Origin: Nitrospirota bacterium
GTDB lineage: Bacteria; Nitrospirota; JACRHJ01
Reading direction: 5' to 3'
DNA: 58,362 nucleotides
NCBI GenBank assembly: GCA_021789495.1
Contig: JAJYJM010000004.1
Span: 52,841-111,202 of the forward strand
Program-made: the position numbers and the translations under genes
Shown here: positions 7,478-16,404 of the stretch, piece by piece
Layout: every line of letters starts with the position of its first letter
Numbering within the stretch: position 1 is the first letter of the stretch
The notes under the pieces: generated by a model
The model's input: only the letters and a program-made list of their open reading frames with translations
What the model was told of the DNA's origin: nothing
Database searches by the model: none

Positions 7478-8977
7478 TCAATAAGCGGTTTTCTTCTCCC
7501 AGGAGAGCCTCTTGTTTATGGATGCCTTACCCGTTACGTACTTGCTTATGGCGTCCGGGCTGTAAAGGATAGACCCGGTGCCGGCGCCGAACTGATTCAC
7601 ATTGGCTATTAGAGTACCGAGGGATATGATATCCCCATATATATTGACGTTGCCTGCTATCTTGTTTATATTATCGGCTATTATAACTCCTTTGAAGTTA
7701 CCGCCGGTTATGTTTCCGAGGTTTTCCGGGGCGGCCCCGGGAGGGTTACCGTTAAAATCATTAGTATGCCAGGATGGATCACTCGTATACAGCGAATTAC
7801 TGCTGTCGAGCCTGCCGTCGTAATATGACATCAAGCTACTAAGTTTATAATTGGGGTTCGGTTGGCCAGTCGTCGGGTCCGTGGGGCAGGACACCCTCCA
7901 TGCATCAGGGACATAGTTGGGGTTATGGACAAGGAGCAGACCGTTGCCGCTGAGTTGCGAGCCTCCGTATCCCTGATCGCCGTAATTTTCCTGTATGTAA
8001 AATATCCCGCCGCTTGCAAGGTCGCCGGATGTGGGGACCTGCCCTCCTTGATAAACCTTTGCGGTCGAGAGTATTGCGTACAAATCCGGAGTTATCCAGC
8101 CAAAGTTCGAGTCATAATATAAACTTGTGTCAGACAATCCGAACGCCTGGGGAAGGTCACCTATAAAATTAGTGGTAGTTGGATCCGGTAAGGTTGTAGT
8201 ATTGGTGAAAGTGCCGGTTGAACCTTCTGATGTAGCGCTGCCTTGAATCGTGCTTGTCCCCTGGGAATCAATACCCGGCAGCGGCGTCTCGCCTGAGCCT
8301 GAAACCGGGTTGCCGTTTTCGTCGTAGGTGAGCCCGCTGACGGTCATGTGGCCGGTAAGCGTAATACCGCTGTTCGCCGTAATCGCGCCCTTGATGGCAT
8401 TCCCTATCGGTATGACATATTTTGTGACCTGCTCCTCTATTTTGCAATTGGAGTTATTGGGGCCGTACGCGGTAACGTCCATGATAAGCACGGGATAGCC
8501 TTTGTTCGGCGGACAGTCTTTGTAACCGAACCCCGTGTCGAAGGTGTATACGGGATAGTGGGTTATGTCACCCGGGTCGGTTAAGGGGACTCCGGAGCTT
8601 GTGGAATTATTTTTGAAGGAAATTGTCGCCGTATAATTATATCCGGTTCCGGCAATGTTTCCGGAAAGGGTCTGCGTCCAGCTGTGATTGCTCGGCTGGT
8701 ATCCGTAAGTGGGATCGGAGGTTGACGGGATTCCCGCGCCCGTCGGGCCGGGTGCCGTAAGCTCGAGCTTGCCGGAAGTCGAATTCAGAAAAACGGTCGC
8801 GGCGGCAAGCCCCGCCTCCGCCGCATACTGGGACGCCATGGAAGAACGCTCGTTTCCCGCAATCTTTATGTCTATGTTGCTGAGGATCAGCGATGCAAAC
8901 CCCAGCAGCATCAGGATGGTCAGCATCATCAGGGCCGTAATCAGCGCCGCCCCTCTTTCATTATCGAGCTTCTTCAT
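7478..8977 (-). CDS. PilX-like minor pilin/pilus assembly protein
   Basis: 499 residues. The N-terminus NERGAALITALMMLTILMLLGFASLI followed by AGNERSSMASQYAAEAGL matches the PilX N-terminal domain. The hydrophobic helix (about 9-32) resembles a pilin stem but follows Gly-Ala-Ala rather than the usual Gly-Phe-Thr-Leu-Ile-Glu. The remaining roughly 440 residues are Gly/Ser/Asn/Thr rich and look like an extracellular beta-rich domain of unknown type, containing a GFGYKDCPPNKGYP segment. It is the last gene of fimT-pilV-pilW-pilX, 14 bases after pilW, with AAGGAGGG as Shine-Dalgarno. Minor pilins of this type prime pilus assembly and may contribute to surface contact. At 499 residues it is much longer than Pseudomonas PilX (about 195). 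Confidence 0.85.
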   Translation of the reverse strand: MKKLDNERGAALITALMMLTILMLLGFASLILSNIDIKIAGNERSSMASQYAAEAGLAAATVFLNSTSGKLELTAPGPTGAGIPSTSDPTYGYQPSNHSWTQTLSGNIAGTGYNYTATISFKNNSTSSGVPLTDPGDITHYPVYTFDTGFGYKDCPPNKGYPVLIMDVTAYGPNNSNCKIEEQVTKYVIPIGNAIKGAITANSGITLTGHMTVSGLTYDENGNPVSGSGETPLPGIDSQGTSTIQGSATSEGSTGTFTNTTTLPDPTTTNFIGDLPQAFGLSDTSLYYDSNFGWITPDLYAILSTAKVYQGGQVPTSGDLASGGIFYIQENYGDQGYGGSQLSGNGLLLVHNPNYVPDAWRVSCPTDPTTGQPNPNYKLSSLMSYYDGRLDSSNSLYTSDPSWHTNDFNGNPPGAAPENLGNITGGNFKGVIIADNINKIAGNVNIYGDIISLGTLIANVNQFGAGTGSILYSPDAISKYVTGKASINKRLSWEKKTAY

Positions 8978-8991
8978 ATCACGCCCTCCTT

Positions 8992-11900
8992 CTAATGCGT
9001 CACGAGGTAGTAACTGGGTGTCATTGTCAGGTTCCCGGCTTTATCGGCAGCCTCGAAATTAAAGACGTAACTGTGGACGCCACTTTGGGGCGTTACGGTC
9101 CATGTATAAACTCCCCCGTTAATAGGGTTCGCAGTCACTCCGCCCGTATAAGCATTGTTATCGTACAGCTTTACAGTGGCTGGATTAACCCCGGAACCCG
9201 CGTCGGTAACGGTGGCCGAAATCGTAAGCGTCGTATTCTTCGGAACAGTGCTGGGGCTGGCCGAGTTGGTGCTTGGAGAACTCAACACGTTATTGGTCGG
9301 CCACGAGACCGTTACGGAGCTCACCGTCGGCGGCGTAATATCGCCCACGTTGAAGGTTACAGGCGTCGCGTTGCCGATCATGGACTTGCCGGAGCAGGAG
9401 ACGGTTGTAGCGGTCGCCGATACGGTATGGCTGGTATTGTCATCGCCGTTCGGAATATTCCACACGTAGCTCCAGGAATTTACGGAGCCGGTTGCGGCGG
9501 TAGGCGTGCCGCCGTCGATGGAGACGGTAACTCCGCCCACAGCGTCTCCGTCTGTTCCGGTGGTTATGCCAATAGTCGCCTGCGCGTTAGAGGGAGGCCC
9601 GATATACCATGACGTAGCCACCGGATTGGTCATGGCATTTATGGTGCACGATACGGCGCTTGTCGTGTCGACGTAGAAGGTCTCCTGGACCGTGGTTGAC
9701 CTGCCGTTGGTCGAGGTCGCATATACATAGATTGTATACGATTTACATGCCACCGGGGGCGTTACCGGAATGGCCTGTTCATAGTAGCCGTCGGCTGAGT
9801 TATACGGACAGGGCGTCCAGTTGATGTTGTCATACGATGCCTGCACGCCGGTATTCGAGTTTATAGTCCCGCCGTTGGGATTAGCCTCAATTTGAAGCGT
9901 AGTGCTCCCGGTTACAACAGTGCCGGAGGCCGGCGACACGATACTGACTGACGGGAGGCCGCCCGAAGCGTTATTGACAGTTACGGAGATTGACGAGGAA
10001 GTGGCGCTTGTGCTGTTGTATGTCGCCGTGGCGGATATCGGAACAGAAGAGTTGTTCGTAGTATGAGTGGTATCCCAGGAATATTCGTAATAGCCGTCGT
10101 TGCTGTTATACGTGCAGGGATAACTTGTGCCGCCGATGTTTGCCGATACGGTTATTCCGCCTGCGGGCGCACCGGTCGCGGAGGCCTGGACCTGCACTAT
10201 CTGGGTTCCGGATACCGTGGCGCCGGAGGCCGGCGACACTATGGACGCCGCCACGCTTGTTGTTGTCCCGCTGCCGCTGACGGTGAACGTAATGGAAGTC
10301 GTCGCGGAGTGGTAGTCGGCGGTCGTGGCCACGGCGGTCAGCGTATGGGTGCCGTTGGTGTATATCGAGGGGTAAAGGGTAAAAGTCCAGAGGTTGTTAC
10401 CCGCGTTAGTGGGGGTCTGATAACCACCACTGTCTACACTCACCATGACATTTGAAATACTGGAGCCGGTAGAGGTGGCGGAAATCGTGGCGGTCGTGGG
10501 CGCGGTGATGGTGCTCCCGCTTGTCGGCGAGGTTATGTTTACGGAAACGGTGGTGGCCGTGTTGCCGCCGCTGCCGAGCTGGTCGTAAGTATATGTCACT
10601 TCAGGCGAGCTGGGAGCGGGCCAGAGGGTAACGTTGCTGTTATTGTCCTTTGCGACCAGGAAATACCATATCCTGGAATTGTCGAACGCGGGTATGGGCC
10701 TTTTGATGCTGACGCCGCTGCTGTTGGTAAAAGACGTCTCATACTGCACGTAATCGCCTGTGTTTGCCGGAATGGTCGTGATGCAGGTGTAACCGCCGGG
10801 GTTAGTGCTTGATTTAAGGTTGAGGCTATCCGGCGCTGTGCCGATGGACGGCGGCGAGGTGATATTCCTTGCGGTAACGGCATAGAACAGATGCACATAC
10901 TTTATCCCCGCCAGGTTTGGCGAGGTATCCGTAACGTACGAGCTTACGTCCGTCGTCTGGTCGGGCTGAGCGGCCAGATAGCCCAACTGCGTTTCGGCGA
11001 ATGTCCCCTGCAGAGGCTGACTTTGTGTTACGTCCATGAAAGTCGGCCCCGTGGCCTGGACGACATTATAAATCACCGGGGCGCATCCGGCTAAGGTCGG
11101 GTCGGACAAGAGATAACTGTTGGCGTAAGAACTGTAGTAGAAGAGCCCGTAATTAAAGGTTATGGTGACGAGCGCGTTGCGCATGTCGTCGCTTGAGGTC
11201 ACGGTGCCGTCGGCGTTCTGCCAGGTGAACTGCATCGGGACGGTTTCTTCCGAGCCCATGCCACCTGTAGTTTGGGGAATATAGACCGGCGTATTCATGG
11301 TGAAGGGTATGTATGTATTGGGCGATACGCCGCTGCCGCTGTAAACCTGGACCCATTTATTCAGGGTTGTATCGTAAATGGAGATGCCTGTAAGCTTGGC
11401 GTTTGTCTCGGTGCCGCCGCCCTGCCAGGTAAGCGTCACACCGTCGAGTTCCGCCTGATGCGCGCTTGTGTTGCTGGCGTCAAAAATCAGCGTATTATGA
11501 TATACGCCCCTGGAAACGGTTATGTTCGTGCTCGGGGTATCCAGCGCGTTTGTCGAGTTGACGGCGTTCGGGTCGTAAAGCACCTGGCCCGGATAGGCGG
11601 TAAGGGTGACTATCGAGGTGGCATTGCTCAACCCGGGGACGGGAAGATTGCAGTCCGTCGTCCTTACGGAATAGCCGTATACACCGCCGTCGCCGCCGGG
11701 CGATTGTATATAAGTTGTATCAGAATAGACGTTATCTGTGCCGGGCGATTTGAAGTCCGTCTTGATCGGCGTGCTGCCGTTGTCCGAGCGATAGATGTTA
11801 TAGCCGGTAACGTCCGGATACTGTGATAGTGTTGACGGGTCATGCCAGCCCAGGTTTACCTTATCTGCGCAGTACGACATTGAGTATTGGTCCACTGGCG

Positions 11901-13803
11901 GGGCCGGCGGTTCTCCATATAGTGCGGAGCTGCACGGCTCGGAACACGCGGGCGACGATGCCCCCTGAATATTAACACTTTCTACGGGAGTGGTATTGTA
12001 GATATTGCACTTGTTGTATGAAAATGCGGAGTAGTAGTAGCAGTTATTATTGGCAAGGCCGTTATCTTTATATGTGCAGGACTGCCCGGCGGCGGAAGAG
12101 TAGTCGTTGAGCACGCGGGTGCCGTCGCTCGGCGACGCAGGATAACCGGCTGTAGACCTCTGTATCACAACACCCTGAAAATCCGGGTCGCCGGTCGGGT
12201 TGGTCCAGGAAAGATCTACCACATTAGACCCAGGAATACCGACGAGGCCTGTCGGCGGCGGAGGAGGCGTACCGTTGGTAGGCCTGGTCGTCTCGTTCGC
12301 TATAGGGTAACTTATCGTATGGGGCGCGCCGCTGTTGTCGGTATAAGTCCCGCCGTATAACGTGAAATACTGGGCGGCGGAATAAGGAACATAGGGAGGG
12401 GTATTGGAAATCGGGCCTGTGGCGGGTTGCGTGCAGTTTAAGCCGCAAACCGCGTATTCATATATGGTGCATCCCTGGAGGCCGGAATCCGTAAACTGCC
12501 AGTGGCCGCTTACCTGCTTTACCGGATTCGTAGCGCTGTCCGCGCGATATGTCTCCGGGATCGGATAGCTGAAAGCAGGCGGACTGCTCGGATTGGGAAT
12601 CGGCATCCTGTATACCCTGTAGCTCGTCACCTGATCGTTGGGAGGATTGCTGTTCCATGTAAGGGTTACCACGCCGTCGCCCGGCCCGGCAGAGGCCGTA
12701 ACGGTCGGCGCGCTGGGCGGATTCTCATTCGGAGTAGTATCGTTGGTGCCGACGCCCGGCGTCATAACGCCGGTATAAACTTCCGGCGCCATGGCACTGA
12801 TAAGGCCGCTGGTATTGTTCGCGGTGATGGTAATATAATATTGTGTGCCGACATTCATGGTATCGCTGGAAGGAGGGAGCGTATATGTGCAAATGCCGCC
12901 GCTCGAAGCCGTGCCTACATCAACCTTATGGTCGTATATGCCGGTGGACTCGCCGTAAAATATTGTATATCCGGCAAGGTCAACCTCCTTGTTTGCGTTC
13001 CACTGAACTATCAGTTCGGTGCAGATATGCGGATCGCTCACATAGAGTCCCGTAGGACTCGCAGGGGGGTAAGCGTCGACGATATGCCCTGCGATGCCAA
13101 GGTTCACGGGCGTAACATCAGTCGAAAGACTGAACGACCTTAAACCATTTGATATAAATTGCGCAAGGGACGTCTGCCCGGTGGCGGTAACCGTGATTTT
13201 TCTTACGGTTCCAACGTTTTGCGAGGACAATGAAGTGATTTCGTTATCGCTTGCGTCGTAATACTGAAAATGCAGGTTGCTGATGTCCCTTGCCAGCACA
13301 ACGTTCGATCCGGCCGGCATAAACCTGTTATTAGGGGTTGTGTTGAATTCTTCGAAATTGGCAAGTATTTCGTCGTTGGCTTTGTCCAGATATATCTGCA
13401 CCCGCCTTTCCCTGTTGTATCCCGTGCCGACAACATATGCCGGGTCGTCGTCCCAATATGTAAAGCATATCGAGCTGGCGCTGGAGACTATGCTGTTATC
13501 CTGCGGGGTGTTGTCAAACGAGCCCCTCCTGTAAACCAGGCCGTCAACAATAGTGCTGTTATTCGCCAGGACGTTGTTCCAGCTGCCCTGTAAACCGGCG
13601 TTCACCATCATTTTCGTTATCGAATCAAGCGCGGTGCGGACATTCTGCTGCATATCGGAGGACGCCTTAATAGAAAGGTTCGATTCGTTCATTGTCTCAT
13701 AGACGCCAAATATAGCGGCTATAATAATCAGGCTTATAGCCATGGCAATCATAAGCTCTATAAGAGTAAAACCTCTTTTATTAAAACCTCTCCGGGTAGA
13801 CAT
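8992..13803 (-). CDS. Giant PilW-like minor pilin with Fn3 and Ig-like repeats
   Basis: 1603 residues. The N-terminus KRGFTLIELMIAMAISLIII is a type III prepilin signal, with cleavage after the Gly and Glu at position +5, followed by a PilW-like domain to about residue 240 (DMQQNVRTALDSITKMM). Beyond that are at least four fibronectin type III-like modules (about 245-340, 365-460, 520-620, 640-740; for example VVTLTWNSNPPNDQVTSYRV). A beta-rich middle part (about 740-1080) follows, then at least five bacterial Ig-like modules (VNITSPTSGSTI, ASIVSPASGATV, VSIVSPASGTVV and others) to the C-terminus. Normal PilW is about 300 residues, so about 1300 residues are added. The architecture suggests a pilus-tip adhesin or stalk. 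Codons are Ser/Thr/Asn rich. It lies between pilV and pilX under the sigma-54 promoter at 14918-14932. Confidence 0.88.
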   Translation of the reverse strand: MSTRRGFNKRGFTLIELMIAMAISLIIIAAIFGVYETMNESNLSIKASSDMQQNVRTALDSITKMMVNAGLQGSWNNVLANNSTIVDGLVYRRGSFDNTPQDNSIVSSASSICFTYWDDDPAYVVGTGYNRERRVQIYLDKANDEILANFEEFNTTPNNRFMPAGSNVVLARDISNLHFQYYDASDNEITSLSSQNVGTVRKITVTATGQTSLAQFISNGLRSFSLSTDVTPVNLGIAGHIVDAYPPASPTGLYVSDPHICTELIVQWNANKEVDLAGYTIFYGESTGIYDHKVDVGTASSGGICTYTLPPSSDTMNVGTQYYITITANNTSGLISAMAPEVYTGVMTPGVGTNDTTPNENPPSAPTVTASAGPGDGVVTLTWNSNPPNDQVTSYRVYRMPIPNPSSPPAFSYPIPETYRADSATNPVKQVSGHWQFTDSGLQGCTIYEYAVCGLNCTQPATGPISNTPPYVPYSAAQYFTLYGGTYTDNSGAPHTISYPIANETTRPTNGTPPPPPTGLVGIPGSNVVDLSWTNPTGDPDFQGVVIQRSTAGYPASPSDGTRVLNDYSSAAGQSCTYKDNGLANNNCYYYSAFSYNKCNIYNTTPVESVNIQGASSPACSEPCSSALYGEPPAPPVDQYSMSYCADKVNLGWHDPSTLSQYPDVTGYNIYRSDNGSTPIKTDFKSPGTDNVYSDTTYIQSPGGDGGVYGYSVRTTDCNLPVPGLSNATSIVTLTAYPGQVLYDPNAVNSTNALDTPSTNITVSRGVYHNTLIFDASNTSAHQAELDGVTLTWQGGGTETNAKLTGISIYDTTLNKWVQVYSGSGVSPNTYIPFTMNTPVYIPQTTGGMGSEETVPMQFTWQNADGTVTSSDDMRNALVTITFNYGLFYYSSYANSYLLSDPTLAGCAPVIYNVVQATGPTFMDVTQSQPLQGTFAETQLGYLAAQPDQTTDVSSYVTDTSPNLAGIKYVHLFYAVTARNITSPPSIGTAPDSLNLKSSTNPGGYTCITTIPANTGDYVQYETSFTNSSGVSIKRPIPAFDNSRIWYFLVAKDNNSNVTLWPAPSSPEVTYTYDQLGSGGNTATTVSVNITSPTSGSTITAPTTATISATSTGSSISNVMVSVDSGGYQTPTNAGNNLWTFTLYPSIYTNGTHTLTAVATTADYHSATTSITFTVSGSGTTTSVAASIVSPASGATVSGTQIVQVQASATGAPAGGITVSANIGGTSYPCTYNSNDGYYEYSWDTTHTTNNSSVPISATATYNSTSATSSSISVTVNNASGGLPSVSIVSPASGTVVTGSTTLQIEANPNGGTINSNTGVQASYDNINWTPCPYNSADGYYEQAIPVTPPVACKSYTIYVYATSTNGRSTTVQETFYVDTTSAVSCTINAMTNPVATSWYIGPPSNAQATIGITTGTDGDAVGGVTVSIDGGTPTAATGSVNSWSYVWNIPNGDDNTSHTVSATATTVSCSGKSMIGNATPVTFNVGDITPPTVSSVTVSWPTNNVLSSPSTNSASPSTVPKNTTLTISATVTDAGSGVNPATVKLYDNNAYTGGVTANPINGGVYTWTVTPQSGVHSYVFNFEAADKAGNLTMTPSYYLVTH

Positions 13804-13815
13804 GACTTTCCTCCC

Positions 13816-14268
13816 TTAAGACATATCAAAATAAGACGTGAACGATACGGTATGAGGATGGCTGGTGGTAGTCCAGTTTACATAGACTCTTACTGTGGAG
13901 AGACCCGATGAGGGCGTATTGTCCGTGTATTGGGCGTTCAGGTAATATTTTCTCGGCCCTACAGTTACCGGCTGTCTTGCATAAGCGGCAGATGTAAAAG
14001 CGCTCCCATAAACATAAACCGTATTGGTCCCGTCCGTGACCGTACCGGAAGTCATGTTGTCCATAGCAGTCCGATAAGACCGGTTATTCATATCCTCCAG
14101 GAGCCGCTTCGCAATATTGTCGGCTACTGTAATATCTCTCCCGGCGACGCTGCCGTAAACGGCTATACTGATAAGCTGCAGGAGCGCAACCAGACCTATC
14201 ACAAGTATGACGGAGGCTATCAGCACCTCTATCAGCGTAAATCCTTCATTTCCGATATTGTTTTTCAT
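13816..14268 (-). CDS. PilV-like minor pilin
   Basis: 150 residues from the chosen start at 14268 (MKNNIGNEGFTLIEVLIAS). This gives the short leader typical of type IV prepilins and begins 4 bases after the fimT stop. An ATG at 14304 inside fimT would add 12 residues with no better Shine-Dalgarno. The N-terminal signal NEGFTLIEV is followed by a roughly 20-residue hydrophobic helix (LIASVILVIGLVALLQLISIAVYG), as in PilV/GspI. The C-terminal domain of about 110 residues includes an RRLLEDM-type segment and a final beta-strand region. It should be processed by a prepilin peptidase, which is not in this window. Confidence 0.85.
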   Translation of the reverse strand: MKNNIGNEGFTLIEVLIASVILVIGLVALLQLISIAVYGSVAGRDITVADNIAKRLLEDMNNRSYRTAMDNMTSGTVTDGTNTVYVYGSAFTSAAYARQPVTVGPRKYYLNAQYTDNTPSSGLSTVRVYVNWTTTSHPHTVSFTSYFDMS

Positions 14269-14272
14269 TTTG

Positions 14273-14890
14273 TCATTTCCAGCTTCCGGGTTGAGATGAG
14301 TCATGCTGCCAGGTCTTTATAAAACCGGTAAGACCGGTAACGGTTATGGCCCTGTTCCGGTCATATCTGTTTGTAGACAGGTCTTCCTGCGGTATAAGAT
14401 AAACCGCGCCGTCGTACAGGGCGGTCCCGTCCGGCAAAAATTTTTCATAATGCTGGCCATTGAATGCCGCGTTGGAAGCCCCTCCGGTCTGAAGAATCGA
14501 GCTATAGGGGCCAAACGTGACGTTGTAACCGAAGACAACCGTCCTCACGGCCATATAATTATTTGAATTGTCCACGAGCTGCACGGTCTTGACGAGAGTG
14601 GCGCCGCCGGGAGGGCTGGCAGGATTAAAGCTGTTGCTCGGATCCCTGTATATGCTGTAGGAATTGCCTGCAATATTGAATTGCACTTCCCAGGGGATGT
14701 TTTCGGATATGGACCTCAACCTTGCATACTGCAGGTCGTCAGAGAGCTGGAATATAGCCTGATTCACCCTTAATTTCGGGATCCATGTGTAATAGGCCGG
14801 GACGGCAATCGTTGTCAGCACTCCAATAATCGCCACCACAACCATCAGTTCCAGCAGGGTTACGCCCCGTTTATCCCTCAGAAGCCTCAT
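14273..14890 (-). CDS. FimT/GspH-type minor pilin
   Basis: 205 residues. The start at 14890 (MRLLRDKRGVTLLELMVVV) is chosen because GGAGG lies 7 bases upstream; an upstream ATG at 14917 would overlap the likely transcription start. The prepilin signal KRGVTLLELM leads to the hydrophobic helix VVVAIIGVLTTIAVPAYYTW, then the GspH/FimT signature LSDDLQYARLRSISENIPWEVQF. It is the first gene of the minor pilin operon, immediately behind a sigma-54 promoter and the pilR-like gene. FimT/GspH pilins belong to the initiation complex at the pilus tip, and FimT of some species binds DNA for uptake. DNA binding here is not shown. Confidence 0.88.
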   Translation of the reverse strand: MRLLRDKRGVTLLELMVVVAIIGVLTTIAVPAYYTWIPKLRVNQAIFQLSDDLQYARLRSISENIPWEVQFNIAGNSYSIYRDPSNSFNPASPPGGATLVKTVQLVDNSNNYMAVRTVVFGYNVTFGPYSSILQTGGASNAAFNGQHYEKFLPDGTALYDGAVYLIPQEDLSTNRYDRNRAITVTGLTGFIKTWQHDSSQPGSWK

Positions 14891-14917
14891 ACTGATCCTC
14901 CTGTCAATCCTGAACAA

Positions 14918-14932
14918 GCAAAAAAAATGCCA
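14918..14932 (-). promoter_or_regulatory. Sigma-54 (-24/-12) promoter of the minor pilin operon
   Basis: On the minus strand TGGCATTTTTTTTGC has GG and GC separated by exactly 10 bases, as required for sigma-54. Transcription would start near 14906, giving a leader of about 15 bases that contains the fimT Shine-Dalgarno. The activator gene (sigma-54 response regulator, 15039-16397) is directly upstream. Confidence 0.75.
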
Positions 14933-14955
14933 CTCCGTATAAGAACTGGAGCGGC
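14920..14955 (-). terminator. Intrinsic terminator of the pilS/pilR-like operon, overlapping the sigma-54 promoter
   Basis: On the minus strand GCCGCTCC-(11)-GGAGTGGC is followed by ATTTTTTTT. Arms are 14948-14955 and 14929-14936, and the eight T are 14920-14927. The GTGGC arm and the T run are at the same time the -24 element and spacer of the sigma-54 promoter. Confidence 0.75.
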
Positions 14956-15019
14956 TTAATTTTATTGGTTTTTTTCAGTATTGTTCAATTAATTTTTGTT
15001 AATAATATGTAATTTCCTT

Positions 15020-15031
15020 CACAGGGTTGTG
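15020..15031. promoter_or_regulatory. Candidate upstream activator site (CACA-GGGT-TGTG)
   Basis: A perfect inverted repeat, CACA/TGTG with a 4-base centre, lies about 90 bases upstream of the sigma-54 -24 box and just after the activator gene's stop codon. That distance suits an enhancer-binding protein. There is only one copy, so the assignment is tentative. Confidence 0.35.
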
Positions 15032-15038
15032 TAAGCGG

Positions 15039-16397
15039 CTACCCAATGCCGTAGTCTTTTATCTTTGTCAGTAGGGTCTTGTAGCTCACGCCGAGAAGCT
15101 CGCAGGCCCGGCTTTTGTTGCCTCCGGAGGCGGCAAGCGCGCCCTTTATCGCCTCTATCTCCGCCGCCCTTGCGGCAATCGAGGCGGTTCTCTGGAGACC
15201 GCCGGACGACTCGTCTTCCACGGCCTTTCGGGCAAGGCCTGGGAAATCCGGGCCTATCTCGCCTCCGTCCGCGATTATGACCGCCCTCTCCATGCAGTTG
15301 GCAAGCTCCCGCACGTTTCCCTTCCACTCCATGCCAAAGAGCGCTTCAAGGGCTTCGTCCGAGATGGTAAACGGCCCTTTCTTGAGTTCCGCCGCGTACT
15401 TCTCGATGAAATATTCCGCCAGAATACGGATGTCCTCGCGCCTCTCGCGCAGAGGCGGGATGCGCAAAGGGAACACGTTCAGGCGGTAATATAGGTCCTC
15501 CCTGAAATTTCCTTCCCGGACGGCTCTTTCAAGGTCGCGGTTGCTTGCGGCGACGACACGCACGTCCACGGAAAAAGGCTCCGCCCCCCCGACGCGTTCT
15601 ATCATCTCGCCCTGGAGTGCCCGGAGAAGCTTGGCCTGGAGCGCCAAGGCCATATCTCCTATCTCGTCCAGGAAAAGCGTCCCCTTGTCCGCAAGCTCGA
15701 ATTTGCCGAGCCTCCTGGCTTCGGCCCCGGTGAACGAGCCTTTTTCGTGCCCGAAGAGCTCCGATTCGAGCAAATCTCTTGGGATTGCCGCGCAGTTTAC
15801 CGCCACGAACGGGCCGTCCTTTCTGGGCGAGAGATAGTGCAGGGCCTTTGCGAAAAGCTCCTTGCCGGTGCCGGACTCGCCGGTTATCAGGACGGTCGCT
15901 CTTGTGGGCGCGGCTTTTTTAAGGAGTTCCAGCGCGTCCGAAAGCGCCCTGCTCTTCCCGATTATCATCGGGAATGAAAGCTCCCGGGCGAATTCCTCTT
16001 TAAGCACCAGGTTCTCTGCGGCAAGCTTACCGCTTTGAAGAGCCTTTTCCACGAGCGCCAGCATGTGCGATGTATCGAACGGTTTTGTCAGGAAGTCGTA
16101 GGCCCCGGCCTTTACCGCCTCCACAGCAGTCTCTATGCTGCCGAACGCGGTCATCATTATAACCGGCACCAGGGGCCTTTTTTCCTTGAGGGCGCGCAAC
16201 ACCTGAAGGCCGTTCATGCCCGGAAGCTTAAGATCCGTCAGGACGAGGTCCGCGCCGTTATGGAGGAATTTTGAAATCCCATCTTCGCCGGTCCCGGAAG
16301 TAAGCGCGCTGTAGCCCTCGGCCTCGAATGTCCGGGCCAGCATCTCCGCCATTGACTTTTTGTCCTCTATTATCAGTATCCTGAACTTCTCAGCCAT
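15039..16397 (-). CDS. Sigma-54-dependent response regulator (PilR/NtrC type)
   Basis: 452 residues in three domains. The receiver domain (about 5-120) has the acidic pair ED near residue 11, phospho-acceptor Asp in VLTDLKLPGMNG (about residue 55) and Lys in FLTKPFD. The AAA+ domain (about 140-375) has Walker A GESGTGKE, the sigma-54 contact loop in HEKGSFTGA (GSFTGA, a common variant of GAFTGA) and Walker B TLFLDEIGDM. A Fis-type HTH follows (about 405-450, NKSRACELLGVSYKTLLTKI). It lies 7 bases after the histidine kinase gene and directly upstream of a sigma-54 promoter and minor pilin genes, so it most likely controls those pilins, as PilR does. It could have other targets. Confidence 0.93.
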   Translation of the reverse strand: MAEKFRILIIEDKKSMAEMLARTFEAEGYSALTSGTGEDGISKFLHNGADLVLTDLKLPGMNGLQVLRALKEKRPLVPVIMMTAFGSIETAVEAVKAGAYDFLTKPFDTSHMLALVEKALQSGKLAAENLVLKEEFARELSFPMIIGKSRALSDALELLKKAAPTRATVLITGESGTGKELFAKALHYLSPRKDGPFVAVNCAAIPRDLLESELFGHEKGSFTGAEARRLGKFELADKGTLFLDEIGDMALALQAKLLRALQGEMIERVGGAEPFSVDVRVVAASNRDLERAVREGNFREDLYYRLNVFPLRIPPLRERREDIRILAEYFIEKYAAELKKGPFTISDEALEALFGMEWKGNVRELANCMERAVIIADGGEIGPDFPGLARKAVEDESSGGLQRTASIAARAAEIEAIKGALAASGGNKSRACELLGVSYKTLLTKIKDYGIG

Positions 16398-16404
16398 CGC
16401 CTCT

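Noticed and set aside
14329-14345. ACCGGTAAGACCGGTAACGG in fimT as another GCCGGTCGACCGGC family member
   Set aside because: It is a direct rather than inverted arrangement and codes for a plausible VTGLTGF strand; not a clear repeat insertion.
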